Positions 42,165-53,902 of a stretch of 64,000 bases of DNA are shown piece after piece. A program made the position numbers and the translations under genes. The notes below the pieces were generated by a model. The model ran no database searches, was not told the DNA's origin, and saw only the letters and a program-made list of their open reading frames with translations. How positions within the stretch are numbered: position 1 is the stretch's first letter; the number at the start of each line of letters is the position of its first letter. Origin of the DNA: Bimastos eiseni (Eukaryota > Annelida > Clitellata > Crassiclitellata > Lumbricidae); NCBI GenBank assembly GCA_959347315.1, contig OY365815.1, positions 964,501 to 1,028,500 on the forward strand. Direction: 5' to 3'.

Positions 42165-42265
42165 GTCGTGAGGGTAGGTTAGGGTCTGATTTTGACATCG
42201 TGAGGGTCGTTTAGGGTCAGGTTAGGCGTTGTGAGGGTCGTTTAGGGTCAGGGTTAGTGTCGTTT
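42165..42265 (+). repeat. TTAGGGT-rich degenerate repeat
   Basis: About three units of CGTGAGGGTCGTTTAGGGTCAG type. Interstitial and degenerate, so not a telomere array. Confidence 0.6.
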
Positions 42266-42384
42266 TTAGACATATACGAAGAACTTTCGTCCGCAGAAGG
42301 TATTTTTCTGTGCGTTTTAGGCCGAACTTTCAGCCGCAGAAGCTCCACGTGTATTGAACAGTTAACATAAACACTACATAGAAC

Positions 42385-43005
42385 ATTTTAGTTTATGAAT
42401 ATAGGAGTTGGATGTGATGAAAAGATTCATGTGTAAATAGAAGCTGGATGTGGTGAAAAACTCCAGCTTAAGTAGAAGCTGGATGTGATGAAAAGAATTC
42501 TGTTCAAATGCATGGGAGCTAGACTGATGAAAAGAATTATGTTTAAATGGAGGCTGGATGTGATGAAAAGAAAAACACACAAATAGAAGCTGGAATGATG
42601 AAAGTAAATGCGTATGTAGCTTGACATAAAGCACACACAGAATAATTACAGCCGCTAACACCATATTTTACCGATACAATTTTGTTGATCTGAAACATAT
42701 TTTAATATTGACTCGTCTTTTAGCGTATTTTATTGTTTGACGTAGATATATGTCGAACTTTACCTTAATGGAGCAGGGTTCGATGAAAAGAAGACCTTGT
42801 AAGTAGAAACCGTATTGATGAAAGGAATTCTGCTTAAATGGAAACTGGATCGATGCAAATATCGTGCTTAAGTAGAGGCTGGATTGACGCAAGAATGTCA
42901 TTACGATGTAAGTGGAATCGATGTAAGAAGACCGAGTACGCAAAAACTCAATCGATGAAAAGAAGTATACGTCAATGGAAGCTAAATCGATGAAAGGGGT
43001 CATAT
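42385..43005. repeat. GAAGCTGGATGTGATGAAAAG minisatellite, densest block
   Basis: At least ten degenerate units of about 40-48 bp at 42395-42615 and 42765-43000: AGTAGAAGCTGGATGTGATG, then AAAAGAATTYTGYTTAAATG. The second half has GATCGATGAAAAG variants. Confidence 0.85.
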
Positions 43006-43499
43006 TCTTAAACCCCAAGGTTTAGAGGCGTGGTCTAATTGATATCTGCTGCCTGCTGGCTACCAATCAGATCTCCCCAAAAATCTCAGTCGCCTGGGAT
43101 ACAATCTTACCAAATGGACCGCTGTGGTCAGTCTATTTTAATAGGCTCAAATGGACCAAATGGACGGCTGAGTGAATAATTATATGCATCTAGACACCTT
43201 TACTTGATACGCCATTCATATGCCTTCGTGCCTGTATTCGTCCCTGTGTACTTGCCTGTGTTCGTTGTGGACCAGATATAATATTATAGTTTCATTGCTT
43301 ATATGTGTATAGCGCAACACAGATTATATAATATATATACGTATATATATACTGCTGATTCAGAGGCACGTTCTCTGAATAGGACTGCATAGATGAGGTT
43401 CTCTGTATGGTCGGACCTGAGCATTTATTATAATACCTGGGGGTCACACTGACTAAGCTACACTAAGCAGATCTCGATCTCTCTCGCTCTCTTTCTCTG

Positions 43500-43580
43500 T
43501 TCTAGTTTGATTGACAAGACGGGTCGCGGACAAAACCCCCTAACAAAACCCCTCTGACAACCCCCTAAGTAGGACAAAAA
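43500..43580 (+). repeat. GGACAAAACCCCC-type motif cluster
   Basis: Three short direct motifs: CGGACAAAACCCCCTAACA, AAAACCCCTCTGACAACCCC, then CTAAGTAGGACAAAA. Looks like a terminus fragment; no partner end found. Confidence 0.4.
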
Positions 43581-44287
43581 AAACCAAGAATAATTTTTTT
43601 TACCTTTTTACTTTTATTACTTAGAAATGTGTGTAGTTTCCCGAGCAACTGACAGCCCAAAAAACTTGGTCTTTAAGTAGAAGATGGATTCATTAAATGA
43701 ATTTTGCTGTTTTGGGATGGTTCTACGTTATTCTTGAGTACACTGCCTGCAGTAATGTTTATGATAATAAAATACGTCATTTGTTTATTTGTAGAATTTT
43801 ACTTAACTGAAATACGCGAAAATACACTTCTACCACTGAAATAATTAAGTTCAAATGCATGGTTTCCAAATTTTCTAAGTGATTGGGTTGCAATAAAGAT
43901 GAAGATCTTAGTCCTCATCTGGATTGGAGAGATGAGCAAATTGTAATAAGCGAGGAAACATAAGAAGGAGATGAATTTTTGTTGTCTTGGTACATTTAGA
44001 AGACAGATTTTGAAATTTATGTGGGCTTGTATGGGAAGCAAGTGTAGTCCATGAAGGCCAGGGATTTGATAAATGATGAGCTTTGCAGCTTGATGGAGAA
44101 GAGTGGTAAAGGAATTGAATGGTAGATAAAGGAAGACTATATAGGACTGAGTTGCAATAATCAACTCTACTAGTATGCAGATGCTTTTTTAAAGACTTTG
44201 GTTTGTAACCTGTATATACGCGAATAATTCACATGATGTCCTGTACCTGTAAATACCACCATGATGAGCAAATTAATGCAATTAGAC

Positions 44288-44844
44288 TAGGGTTGTAAAT
44301 ATCTTTTTTGGGACAAGCCGATTACTGGATTTAAAATAACCGGTTTTAAACTGGTTACCGGTTTTTAAAGGTGTTCTTAGAAACATATTGTAAATTGTAA
44401 TGTAACACAACTCTGCACGTTGTTTCATGTATTACGTATTGCAATGCAACATCAACACCCAATACCAAAGTGTTTAAGTGAGTGCTTTAAAGTCAGGTCT
44501 TTCGTCTGAGTGCTGCTCTCTTTGTTGGTTCGGGTTGTTCTTCCCTAGCTCACGTTCCCACGTTAGGCTTGTCTCGACAAAAGGGTCGTTTATTAGCAAT
44601 CAGCAGCTATTAGTTACCCTGTTGGAAGACGCTGCCGGGAAATAATTCGCTTTGCCGCATCTGTACCTTTGAAGTTGACCGACTTACTTGAGCATTTTCC
44701 TATGGGAATTAATTTGGGATAGGTGAGATAAACAATAAGGCGAAACTATTAAAGAAAATTAGTGTACCGTCTTGGAAATGACAGAAACCGGTTACCGTTT
44801 TCAAAACCGAAAACCGGAAATCCGATTATCGTTTAACATTCCTA
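44288..44844 (-). mobile_element. hAT MITE, same family as the intron 5 element
   Basis: Ends TAGGGTTGTAAATATC and GTTTAACATTCCTA with perfect 8-bp duplications AATTAGAC (44280-44287, 44845-44852). Its reverse complement matches 23215-23878 along the length, including AAGTCGGTCAACTTCAAAGG and GCGTCTTCCAACA. 557 bp. Confidence 0.92.
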
Positions 44845-45021
44845 AATTAGACTTTTATATACATAAGACCTTGAGCTATTAAACTTCAGCATGACATATT
44901 TGTTTTTACAGATTCAAACAGAAGAAGCCCTACAACAGAAAGGCAATATTGCTATTCATTTCATGAACATATTCATACAACTTTCTACACTTTTTTATTC
45001 AACTGACTTTGCTGAATAATC

Positions 45022-46658
45022 ATGAGGTGCAATTCTGGAGAGATGAGACACAAGTGCAAATTTTGTAAAGAGTCGGTTGAAGGTATTGGTCATCTGAAAT
45101 GGCACTTGAGGACTCACACTGGAGACAAGCCATTCAAATGTGAATTATGTCTGAAGTCATATGCAGACAGTCGTGTTCTGCTATCATACATGAGAACCCA
45201 TAGAGGGGAAAAGCCCTACAAATGCAAGTTATGTCTTAAGTCATTTACACATGGTGGTATTCTAAAGTTACACATGCGAGTCCATACTAGAGAGAAACCA
45301 TACAAATGTGAGTCATGTGAGATGTCATTTGCTCATAGTAATAACTTTAGGAGACATGTTAAAACCCATGTCTTAGAGAAGCTCTACAAATGTGAGTTAT
45401 GTCTGAAGTCGTTTTCCACTGATGTTTACTTGAAGAGACACATGATGACACATGTAGAAGAAAAGTCTTACAAATGCAAATTATGTCTAAAGTCATATGC
45501 AGAGAGTCACACTCTGATATCACACATGAGAACCCATACTGGAGAAAGACCGTACAGCTATGTAAGAAGTCATTCTCAGGGTATTCTACTCTGAAAAGTC
45601 ACATTAGAAGCCATGCAAAGGAAAAACCATACAAATGCGAACTCTGTCTAAAGTCATTTGCTGCAAAAGGTACTATAAAGTTGCACATGAGAACACATAC
45701 AGGGGAGAAACCCCATAAATGTCATTTGTATGAGAAGTCATTTGCCGATGCTGGTAATCTCATGAATCATGTAAGAACCCATACAGAGGAAAAGCCCTAC
45801 AAATGTGAGTTCTGCTGGCAGTCATTTGTACAGAACAATGCATTAAAGTCACACATGAAAACACATACAGGAGATAAATCCTACTTATGTCATTTATGTC
45901 CAATCTCTTTTAGAGGACTTCATAATTTGAGCCAGCACATCCTAAAGCATACTAGAGAAAACCGTATATAGGCATACAAGTGTGAGCAATGCGGTAAGTC
46001 ATTTACCACTAATTACATGAGGAAGATTCACATGAGAGACCATACTGGAGAGATACTACACAAGTGCAGATTTTGTGAGAAATCATTTGGACGTGAACAC
46101 TCTCTTAGGATCCACGTGAGATCTCATACTGGAGAAAGGCCACATGTGAGCCTATTATGTGAGAAATCATTTGCAAGTCGTGGCCATTTCTATGCTCATA
46201 TGATCAGCCATACGGGAGAAAGAGCATACGAATGTGAGCAATGCAATAAGTCATTTGCCAGTAGTTTCAAGAAGGTGCACTTGAGAGTCCACACCGGTGA
46301 GAAACCATTCAACTGTGAAGTGTGTCAGAAATTATTTAGCTGTGCAAGATATCTGAAGGTTCACAAGAGCATTCATGCTGGAGAAAAAGCATATAGATGC
46401 CAGATATGTTGGAAATCATTTGCCTCTAGTTTTTGTCTTAAGAGTCACATGGAAACCCATATTGGAGAGATACGATACAAATGCCATGTCTGTCTAAAAT
46501 CATTTAAACATAAGCATAATCTAGCCAGACACATTAAGATTCACGCTGAAGAAAGACCTTACATTTGCCAGTTTTGTGAGAAATCCTTTGCCGAGATTGG
46601 TACTCTGAAGATTCACACGAGAACACATACGGAAGAAAAGCCAATCACTGAAGGATGA
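45022..46658 (+). pseudogene. C2H2 zinc-finger gene, broken, 19 fingers
   Basis: Tandem Kruppel-type fingers with HTGEKPYKC-style linkers, as in DNA-binding transcription factors. Six fingers run in one frame (45022-45594). At about 45555 roughly seven bases are missing after GAAAGACCGTAC, moving fingers 7-11 into another frame, which stops at TAG 45969-45971 within a linker (ENRI*AYKCEQC). Fingers 12-19 continue in that frame to 46658. Other lesions: finger 2 has Tyr for the first His (LLSYMRTH), finger 9 Tyr for the second Cys (CHLYEKSF), finger 14 lacks the first Cys (HVSLLCEKSF), and finger 15 is one residue short. No KRAB or other N-terminal domain is visible. TTTGTTTTTACAG at about 44912 could be an acceptor. 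An assembly error could explain one break, but not all the finger losses. Confidence 0.85.
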
Positions 46659-47010
46659 GTGCAGCCTGACAACACAGATGAAAATCTATCCTGGAGAAAA
46701 CCGTGAGAAAGTCTCATGCCAATGAGAGTCCCATACCTAGAGAGACACGAGATGCCACCATCTGATATCAGAAAGGGTTTGCGGTGCTTTATAAACCCAA
46801 AGGCTCTTTAGAACTTATACGGGAAAGAATTTGTGCATACGTGACAGTTTTGTCCGAACTCACTTGCTGCGTGGCTGGTAGTTCTTCCCTGAAGGGTCAC
46901 GTTAGAGTACATAACTGGAGAAAAACTGAGTGAATGTTGTCTTTGTAAAATTTATTTGAAGACACTGTCATCGAAATATTACACAAAACTCATACCGGAA
47001 ATAAGTCGCA
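46659..47010 (+). pseudogene. Decayed continuation of the zinc-finger array
   Basis: Fragments recall finger linkers and helices (CCTGGAGAAAACCGTGAG, GGGTCACGTTAGAGTACA, ACTCATACCGGAAATAAG) at finger-like spacing, with no open frame. About four further fingers appear to have decayed here. Confidence 0.55.
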
Positions 47011-47039
47011 GAGTTGTCCACCATCAGGTGTTACCGGAG

Positions 47040-48850
47040 GATCTCTTATAGTGCTCTTTTGCGACCCACAAAGTTCTGCCTCTATACCCTCTGCACTGTC
47101 AGCCATTATTTGCCATCATGGCATTGAAATATACCTTTTGGTGACGATACCCAACTCTATGTCTGCAACTAAATGAGGTGGCCAACGCTATAAGGGTATT
47201 TTTCACGAGAACGCTCAAATTCGAAAATTTTCGGTCTTTTGCTTTGGCCGGCCTACACTAAAGGTAACATTCTGTTTTGTTATTTTTTTTATTCTTGTAT
47301 GGTATACATGACTTGGAAAACGCTAATTTTTTATTATATTATTTATTTTATTAGTATGGAAAAAATGACCAAATAATATAACAAATTTCATTGTCCTTTC
47401 CCTTGCTGAGTTGATACAACGTTACTTTATATTAGTAGTTGAAGGGCATTAACGATTTTTAATGACATTTTATATTTAACCTATATTTGGCCAGTGTTCT
47501 ATACAGTTTTCATTAACTTGCAAACTTAATAATTAAAAATTAAATTTAACTTCTGGCCTAAAAAATTTTGTTTACTACACCGTTACTGAGAGTCTTTGGC
47601 CGTCTGTGGAATAAATTGAGAACTCTCGATTTTTGAATTGACCTCTTCGAAAGCAGGAAACCAGCCTATATTAATTTACCAGCAAGAGGTCAATTTAGAT
47701 GTTTGTTAAGGCCTATGTTGACAATTTTCGGAAATTAATCGGATAACATTATAGTATATTAAAGATCCACAACTCCGTTACCGTCTATATATATATATAT
47801 ATATATTTATGTTTTAAAAAATATGATAATATTGAAACTGACAGCCTGACCACTATAGACTTATTATCACTTATATCTCATTGTAACCGAGCAGCGCGAT
47901 GGCTTTATTACGAAAAATCTACAACTCCGTAATAACAACTCCGATACCTATCCTTGAGTAACGGTGTTGTAATTTTGAAACGGAGTTGGCGTTGTGTTGA
48001 GTTTCTTGTGTATATACATAAACACATATATGTTTGTGTATCTATGAATGAAAAGATTAAAGCATTATCCAAGGTAGTAACCAAGCAGCATGGCAATTTG
48101 TATTCACAATCTTTGCCTCAGAGAGGAGGTAAACCAACCAGTAGCTGACGACAGAGAAGAAAGAAGCAGTAATTGGACTTAAAGAAAAGAGACATTAGAA
48201 TTATTAGGGTTGATGTATCATATCACTATGCACAGTTTATAATAATTAATCACTAATTATGAACAGTGACAGTACTTTGAACTGCGTATTTTAAAATAAA
48301 GTAACGGAGTTGTAAATGTATATGCATCAAAGTAACGGGGCTGTGTTTTATTAAAATTGTTAAGGATCTGGAATGAGATTTTAGGCCAACTCTGTCAAAT
48401 TTAAGCACTGATCAATATTAAGTGTGCTTCAGCAGTTCCATAAAAACTTATCTCTAAATTATGGACAGTGTATTTTAAAATACAACGCCGGGGTTGTAAA
48501 GGTAAATGAAAGTGACGGAGTTGTATTTTAATGAAAATATTTAAAAACTGATATTAAATTTTAGGCCAACTCTGTCAAATTTTAGCAGTGCTCGATATTA
48601 AGTTTGCTTCAGCAGTTCCATAAAAATATCTGTAATGTATAAAAATTGGCATCATCTTTTTTATTTAGTTATTTTTTTCTCAATTTGAGCGCTGTCGTGA
48701 AAAAATACCCATAAGGATGTCAAGACTTCGTTCCTGCATTGATGACTTCATGCTATCAAGTCTGTCTATGAACTTTAAACTCAACATGGTGTGACCGTTG
48801 AAATCTGACTTAGCCGTTCGTATGGTGCTACCCGTTTAGCAGCAAGGTAA
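47040..48850 (+). mobile_element. Decayed LINE reverse transcriptase, split by a DNA transposon
   Basis: 47137-47160 reads FGDDTQLY, the catalytic-box region (Y/F-ADDTQLY) of CR1/L2-type reverse transcriptases, preceded by an LSAIICHHGI-like strand in another frame. After the insertion the reading continues RLRSCIDDFM and then MNFKLN, the usual downstream helix. Several frameshifts. Confidence 0.75.
47194..48710. mobile_element. 1.5-kb TIR element with ATAA target duplication
   Basis: Ends GGGTATTTTTCACGAGAACG and, inverted, GGGTATTTTTTCACGACAGC, both continuing CTCAAATT (about 29 bp). ATAA flanks both sides (47190-47193, 48711-48714). ACAACTCCGTTAC-type motifs in the left half appear inverted as AACGGAGTTGTA in the right half. 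A 180-bp segment with TTAGGCCAACTCTGTCAAAT is tandemly duplicated (48381, 48561). No transposase seen. Superfamily not assigned. Confidence 0.82.
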
Positions 48851-49619
48851 CTACGAAGAAACCGTTTGTTCATGGTAATGGTACAGATATCGTCAAATTC
48901 GCTAATGATAGGCCTTAATTTCTGGGCCAGCAGTTACCTATCTCAACAGGGCTATTTAAATTTCAGTCAATCCAAAGGCACTCTGTCAGACTGTCACCTT
49001 TTCAGGTGAAGTAAATTTGGTTAAGTACTGGTCTTGCTCTAAGGTAAGTGAAGTAGGCCATTGTTTCATGTTTATGTTTTTAACTTTGGTAAGGACTGTA
49101 TGTAGAGTTTTAATGATTTACTTAAAGTCTGAAAAATGTACTTCGCCGCTTCGCTAAGTCTTCAATGCAATTGCATATTTATAATGCGCTTTAACAAAGC
49201 AAGTTCGATCCGGTGCCAGTCCCAAGGGTTAATGAAGGAGGAGAGCGACACTAATGGTCTTTGCTACACAGCTTCGTTAAACGGCAAATGCCACTGCATT
49301 TTAAATTTAGAATATGGCCTACTACATGTAAGCCTATGCACGGAAGCCTCGTATTATCAACCAGCAGTTAATTCAGTCCTGTGTTACCTGCAGAGTATAC
49401 GGTCTAGTGGCTCTTATAGTCCCTTTTGGATTCGTCCAGTGTCTGCTCTGGGGTTTACGAAATAGACATGAGCCCCTATGCCATAGGCGTGAGTCCAGAG
49501 GGGCAACAGGGACATTCGCTCCAGTACTTGTCAAGGTTCTGGGCGAGAGACTACTCTCGCCCTAGGATTTTTGGTACATTTTATTCTCCATTGTAAAATA
49601 ATAAAATACCTGAAGAGAA

Positions 49620-49905
49620 GTTGAGGGAGTAAATGGAGAAAATAGAATTGGAAAGAAGACTGGAGGAAAGAGGTTAGGGCAAAGTGGAGGAAAGAGGGGA
49701 GGGCGAACTGGAGGAAAGAAAGGGAGAGCAAAGAGAGGGGAATGGCGAACTAGGGGGAAGAGAAGGTTAGGGCAAAAATGGAGGAAGAATGGGAAGGGCA
49801 AACTGGAAGGAAGAGAAGGTTAGGGCAAAATGGTGGCAAGAGAGTGGGAGGGCAAAATGGAGGAAAGTGGTAGAATGCAAAGTGAAGGAAAGGGAGGTTG
49901 AGGGC
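49620..49905. repeat. Purine-rich 27-33-bp minisatellite
   Basis: Degenerate units AAATGGAGGAAAGAGAAGGTT then AGGGC, about nine copies. The same unit type forms the outer arms of the foldback-like element at 58.9-61.1 kb. Confidence 0.8.
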
Positions 49906-50496
49906 GAAAATCTCACCATCACTTTCAATCAATCAATCCAATTTCTAGAGAACCTCTTCTGGATAACGCTCCCGACTCAGGTCAAAGAGGAAGTCTTGAG
50001 AAGTTCATAGAAAGAATAAGGCAAGCCTCGGCGGGAAAGAGCGAATGTCAGATCAGATGGAAGGATGTTCCAAACACTCAGACCAACAATTGCAAAGCTC
50101 TTTTCTGTCTGGTGGCAGTATCAGCATGCGGTACCACAAAGCGACCCCTGGAGGCCGAGCGAATAGATCGGCGATGAGAGCAAGCCGAAGTTAAGGTGAA
50201 TAGATCCCGAAGATAGAAAGGCGCATTGCCCAAAACACAATGCCAGACAATAGAGGAGATCCTATAACGAATGCGTTGCTGGACCGGGAGCCAGTGAAAG
50301 ACATCGACCCGCAGGTATACAGAGATGTTGCCAAATCTAGGGACACCGCCAATCAAACGAGCAGCCGCCCATAGAACCTCCTCCTATGGTTGTAACTTGT
50401 AAGCGGATCTGCGCCAGCCAACAGAAGAGGGAGGAACAGTAGTCTAATCGATTAACGATAATGGCTGCATCATGAAGCAAGGTGATAGCAGAAGAT

Positions 50497-50542
<46 letters not shown>

Positions 50543-50640
50543 GGATACAACCCGTAACTGGAGCAAGAAATAATTGCAGGAACGAGTCAATGCCGAAATA
50601 TGCTTAATAAGACAGTTCTTTGTCCAAGACGGCCTCTAGA
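49905..50640 (-). mobile_element. CR1/L2-type LINE 3' part, minus strand
   Basis: The reverse frame 50356-50078 reads VFHWLPVQQRIRYRISSIVW, then LRDLFTLTSA and RRSIRSASRGRFVVP and RQKRALQLL, the LINE C-terminus. It ends with a (GATT)n tail at 49920. Upstream (50380-50640) is decayed and holds a (GA)n tract at 50497-50540. Confidence 0.85.
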
Positions 50641-51369
50641 AGATCCCGGACACAAGAGAAGACATGGGTAGGGAATTGCAAAGAGAGTATAAGTCCAGCT
50701 TGTTGAGGTGTTGGCGAGTAGGCCTACCGAGCCAAATATTTTGGGTGTTTTGGGTATTCCACTATTCCATTTGCCGCATGTACCCAGCGCACTCCTTCGC
50801 TTAAACTGACAACCCTGTTACAGTCAACTCTGTTATTGTCAATGTTTTGTAGGTCTAACTGCTGAGTGCAGATGTAGTATTAGAGTTGACTGAAGTAACA
50901 GGATTTATGCGACCAATAGATTTTACTGGTTCTGATTGCGTTTTTATACCATAAATTGGGCCCTATGCAATCCAAATGCTTAATGACAAACCTTTACGAT
51001 ACTCATATCAGACCGTATACTGTCTCCCCAAATAGCCTAATATTTCCTTACCTATTGAGCCACATGGAGATTTAAACACCCTACTAAATTGAGTGTTGCT
51101 CAATGCGGTCAGTCTGGAATTCTGTTATCAACTCAGAAAATGCTGATCATCGACAACAGTATAATTATAACACTTAATTGGTGGACAAAGAAGGAAATTC
51201 TTCCTCTGAGCGTCTGCAAGGGCAATGGGCTGTGAAGAAAGTCCCAGGCATTTTACAGTCGTGTTATTGGCAGCTGTGATCGCGATCGATTGTGGTTGTA
51301 ATGACTGGTATTGGTATTAATCTTATTGTCGTGTCGGCCACTACAATAATATTACTACAAATACATATC

Positions 51370-51527
51370 ATTTGGGAGCTGACTAAATCTGCATCTCAGA
51401 ATCATATTTCCGCCGACCATGTGCGTTTCATAAATTTTGTCTACAGCAGCAGTAGACAAAATTTATGACACGCACTTATGGTCGGCGGAAATGGGATTCT
51501 GGGATGCAGATTTAGTCGGCTGCCAAT
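51370..51527. repeat. Hairpin with 70-75-bp arms
   Basis: GACTAAATCTGCATCTCAGA...TTTCCGCCGACCAT...CATAAATTTTGTCTAC, a short AGCAGCA loop, then the reverse complement with about eight mismatches. Typical of foldback MITEs. Confidence 0.88.
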
Positions 51528-52588
51528 TGATGATAGGGGTTAATGAAATGAGAGATCCAAATGTCTGAATCCGTTGAGAAGATGAAGCCCAGAAGTGAGA
51601 TATATTTGTAGCACAGCCAAAAGTCCACAAGGACTGAAGATTGGGGCGAGAGACACAGCAATTGTGACCAGTGGTAGAAATGCAATGCATATGCAATTGT
51701 TTAAGTGGTAGAAGTCATCTCTGAGCTTTTACTGTAAATAGTTTCCCGGACTGTCGTCAAATTAAGAATCTACTCAAGCTGAAGCCTTTCGGTCAATGGC
51801 CTTCGAGGTTATTTTTCGCCGTATCCTTATATAAATAATTGTTCGCATATGGCAATTGAAGACGTCATTAAAGTCGTCCAGTAGCATCTGCAGCATTGTG
51901 CATAGCACCAACAGTATTCGATCCCATAATTGTCATAGGACCCACAGCCTTGCCCTGCAAACAATCAGACGTGTCACATCAAACGGCTTACGGACAAACA
52001 GTTATTTGTTGGCCCACTGTATTAGATAAACTATAAATAATATTAATGCTTGCTTAAATAGATGTTGGATTGATGACAGAATTTTTGGTGATAGGTGGGT
52101 ATATATAATGCAAGCTGAAATAGAAGTTGGATTATTGGCAAGAAATCTTGCTTAACATTTTGTCCTTGAGCAATCTCTCGTGGAGGCCTTTCAGATTAAA
52201 GCTTGTGCTAAGACTGATATCGGCGCATTATTCAAATCCTATGCACATAACTATTGTAAGACAGTCTGTTCAGCGATTGCGCTGGGTCTACTATTTTGTC
52301 GCAGATATAATTAAAGGGCATATCTTATATTAATGTGAAGCAAATATTTGCAAAACATTGTAATCGTGATCACCTGCGGACGGAAGTTTTGGTATAAGAC
52401 GCTTTGTAGATATGTCGGATCACAATTAGCCTACAATGTAGCCTATCTGTACCACCGTTGTACCTGCTCCTCAGTCTCCCCGTTTATTACCGCCTTCACA
52501 AGGACGACACTGGTATAAAAGCGATTGAATGGATTGACGAAAGCATGTTTAATCCACGAAAGTGTGCCACGTCTTCATTGCGTGGTCG

Positions 52589-52649
52589 GTGTCTACTTCG
52601 CTGTTATAATAGTACAGAATTTGTATTATTATAGCAGCGAAGTGGACAC
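52589..52649. repeat. Hairpin with 24-bp arms
   Basis: GTGTCTACTTCGCTGTTATA and its inverted partner TATAGCAGCGAAGTGGACAC. Adjacent CGTAATATGATT and AATCATATTACG (to 52719) form another inverted pair. Confidence 0.8.
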
Positions 52650-52794
52650 GTAATATGATTTATTACTACTAATATCAGTCATTTCAGCCACAATCGATCG
52701 CGATTTAATCATATTACGTTGCATTCACATATATTCATTACGAGAATTTGTGAATAGCGCCTCTTCAAGGTGACTACTCAGAGGCACTCCCAAC

Positions 52795-53902
52795 CAGGGC
52801 TGTTAACAATAATGGAAAAAAGTAATGCGATACCAATACCAATACTTCATCAAAAACAAGTATTGCAATATCAATGTCTATACTTTTTCTTAACGGTATT
52901 GCAATACCAATACCAATTCTTTTGCCAATACTTTTGACGAGCAAGATTCCTGTTAATTCACACAAAACATGTGCTAAAGAAAGGAGCAAAAAAAGGAGCA
53001 TAATCACAGTATTATTTTTATATATAAAAAATCAGTATAATTGCAATTATTATTTTCACATATCAAAGATCAATATAAATATAACAATGATTTTTACATA
53101 AAAAATCAGAATAATTACAATTATTATAAAAAATACTATTTTGAAAATTTGTACTGTATACTTAAGCATGCTACACGACGGCCTATCGGTAATGTGCTTG
53201 CTCGCGTAGCATGCGGTTGCGGGTTCGACTCCGTGTAACGACCCTGGGCAAGTTGTTTGCACACACGTGCCTTTGTCATCAAACAGCAAGCTGGGAAGTA
53301 AATGGCAAGTCTTGCGATATCACTGGCCCCGTGTCCAGTATCTTCGGATTCGTTCATTGCCGACTCAAGGGCCTAGGAAAAGGAGATGCATGAGCACCTC
53401 TCCAAAGGATGTGCGTAGAGGCACAGGCGGCGATCTCGCTTGACAGATGTGGAGGACACCCAGTGAGAGGAGTAAAAAATGTCGGGTTACACACGTATAA
53501 ACTAACCCCTCTCTGTAAAAGGTGGGGAGACTTGTCCCCCTCGACCCCGGGATCGCCGCCTCTGCGTAGAGGGGAAAACACTATCCGATCGTTTCCGTAT
53601 TTATAGATTCATTATATTCACATCATAGAACGTAAATTGCAACAAGAGACAATTTTCTGAGCGTGTTTATTTAATTTTATTGCTCAGCTTTTCTTGATCG
53701 CAAATATTTCAAGTGGAAGAGAAATTTTATAATCTTTTATAACGGTGAGAAAAAAGTATTGGTATCGCGTATCGATGACTGGCTAAAAAAAGTATCGCGA
53801 TACACACGCGATGTATACCGACCAAATAAAACTATTGCGGTACTGCAAAAAGATCGCGATACCAAAGTATCACGATACTTTATCGTGATATTAACAGCCC
53901 TG
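52795..53902. mobile_element. hAT element carrying a SINE
   Basis: Ends CAGGGCTGTTAAC and TTAACAGCCCTG. Flanking CTCCCAAC (52787-52794) and CTGCCAAC (53903-53910) match at 7 of 8. Near both ends are TATTG/GATACCAATACC and ATCGCGATAC motifs. No transposase. 1108 bp. Confidence 0.88.
53165..53400 (+). mobile_element. tRNA-derived SINE inside the hAT element
   Basis: B-box GGTTCGACTCC at 53222-53232, with an A-box-like TATCGGTAATGTGC about 40 bp before it. It is followed by the SINE-type CCTGGGCAAGTTGTTTGC. It lacks a full cloverleaf, so it is not a tRNA gene. Confidence 0.72.

Larger units (their letters stand above)
51279..52704. mobile_element. TIR element with internal hairpins
   Basis: ATCGCGATCGATTGTGGTTG at 51279 returns inverted at 52704 (AATCGATCGCGAT), about 36 bp with four mismatches. 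It encloses a long hairpin (51370-51527), GAAGTTGGATTATTGGC-type minisatellite units (52040-52145), and a second hairpin (52589-52649). No transposase. Confidence 0.7.

Noticed and set aside
42165..42265. Telomere end or fusion point
   Set aside because: TTAGGG motifs are spaced and degenerate inside a longer unit.
49136..49465. 109-codon frame with GTGCCAGTCCCAAG start region
   Set aside because: Shares only a short CAGTCCCAAG...GGAGG.CGAC segment with 3595-3640. Looks like a repeat relic, not a gene.
49540..49563. GGGCGAGAG hairpin as a small RNA or terminator
   Set aside because: Only a 9-bp stem with a 4-nt loop; common by chance at this scale.
53165..53250. tRNA gene
   Set aside because: It has A- and B-box-like segments but no complete acceptor stem or cloverleaf, and a SINE body follows.
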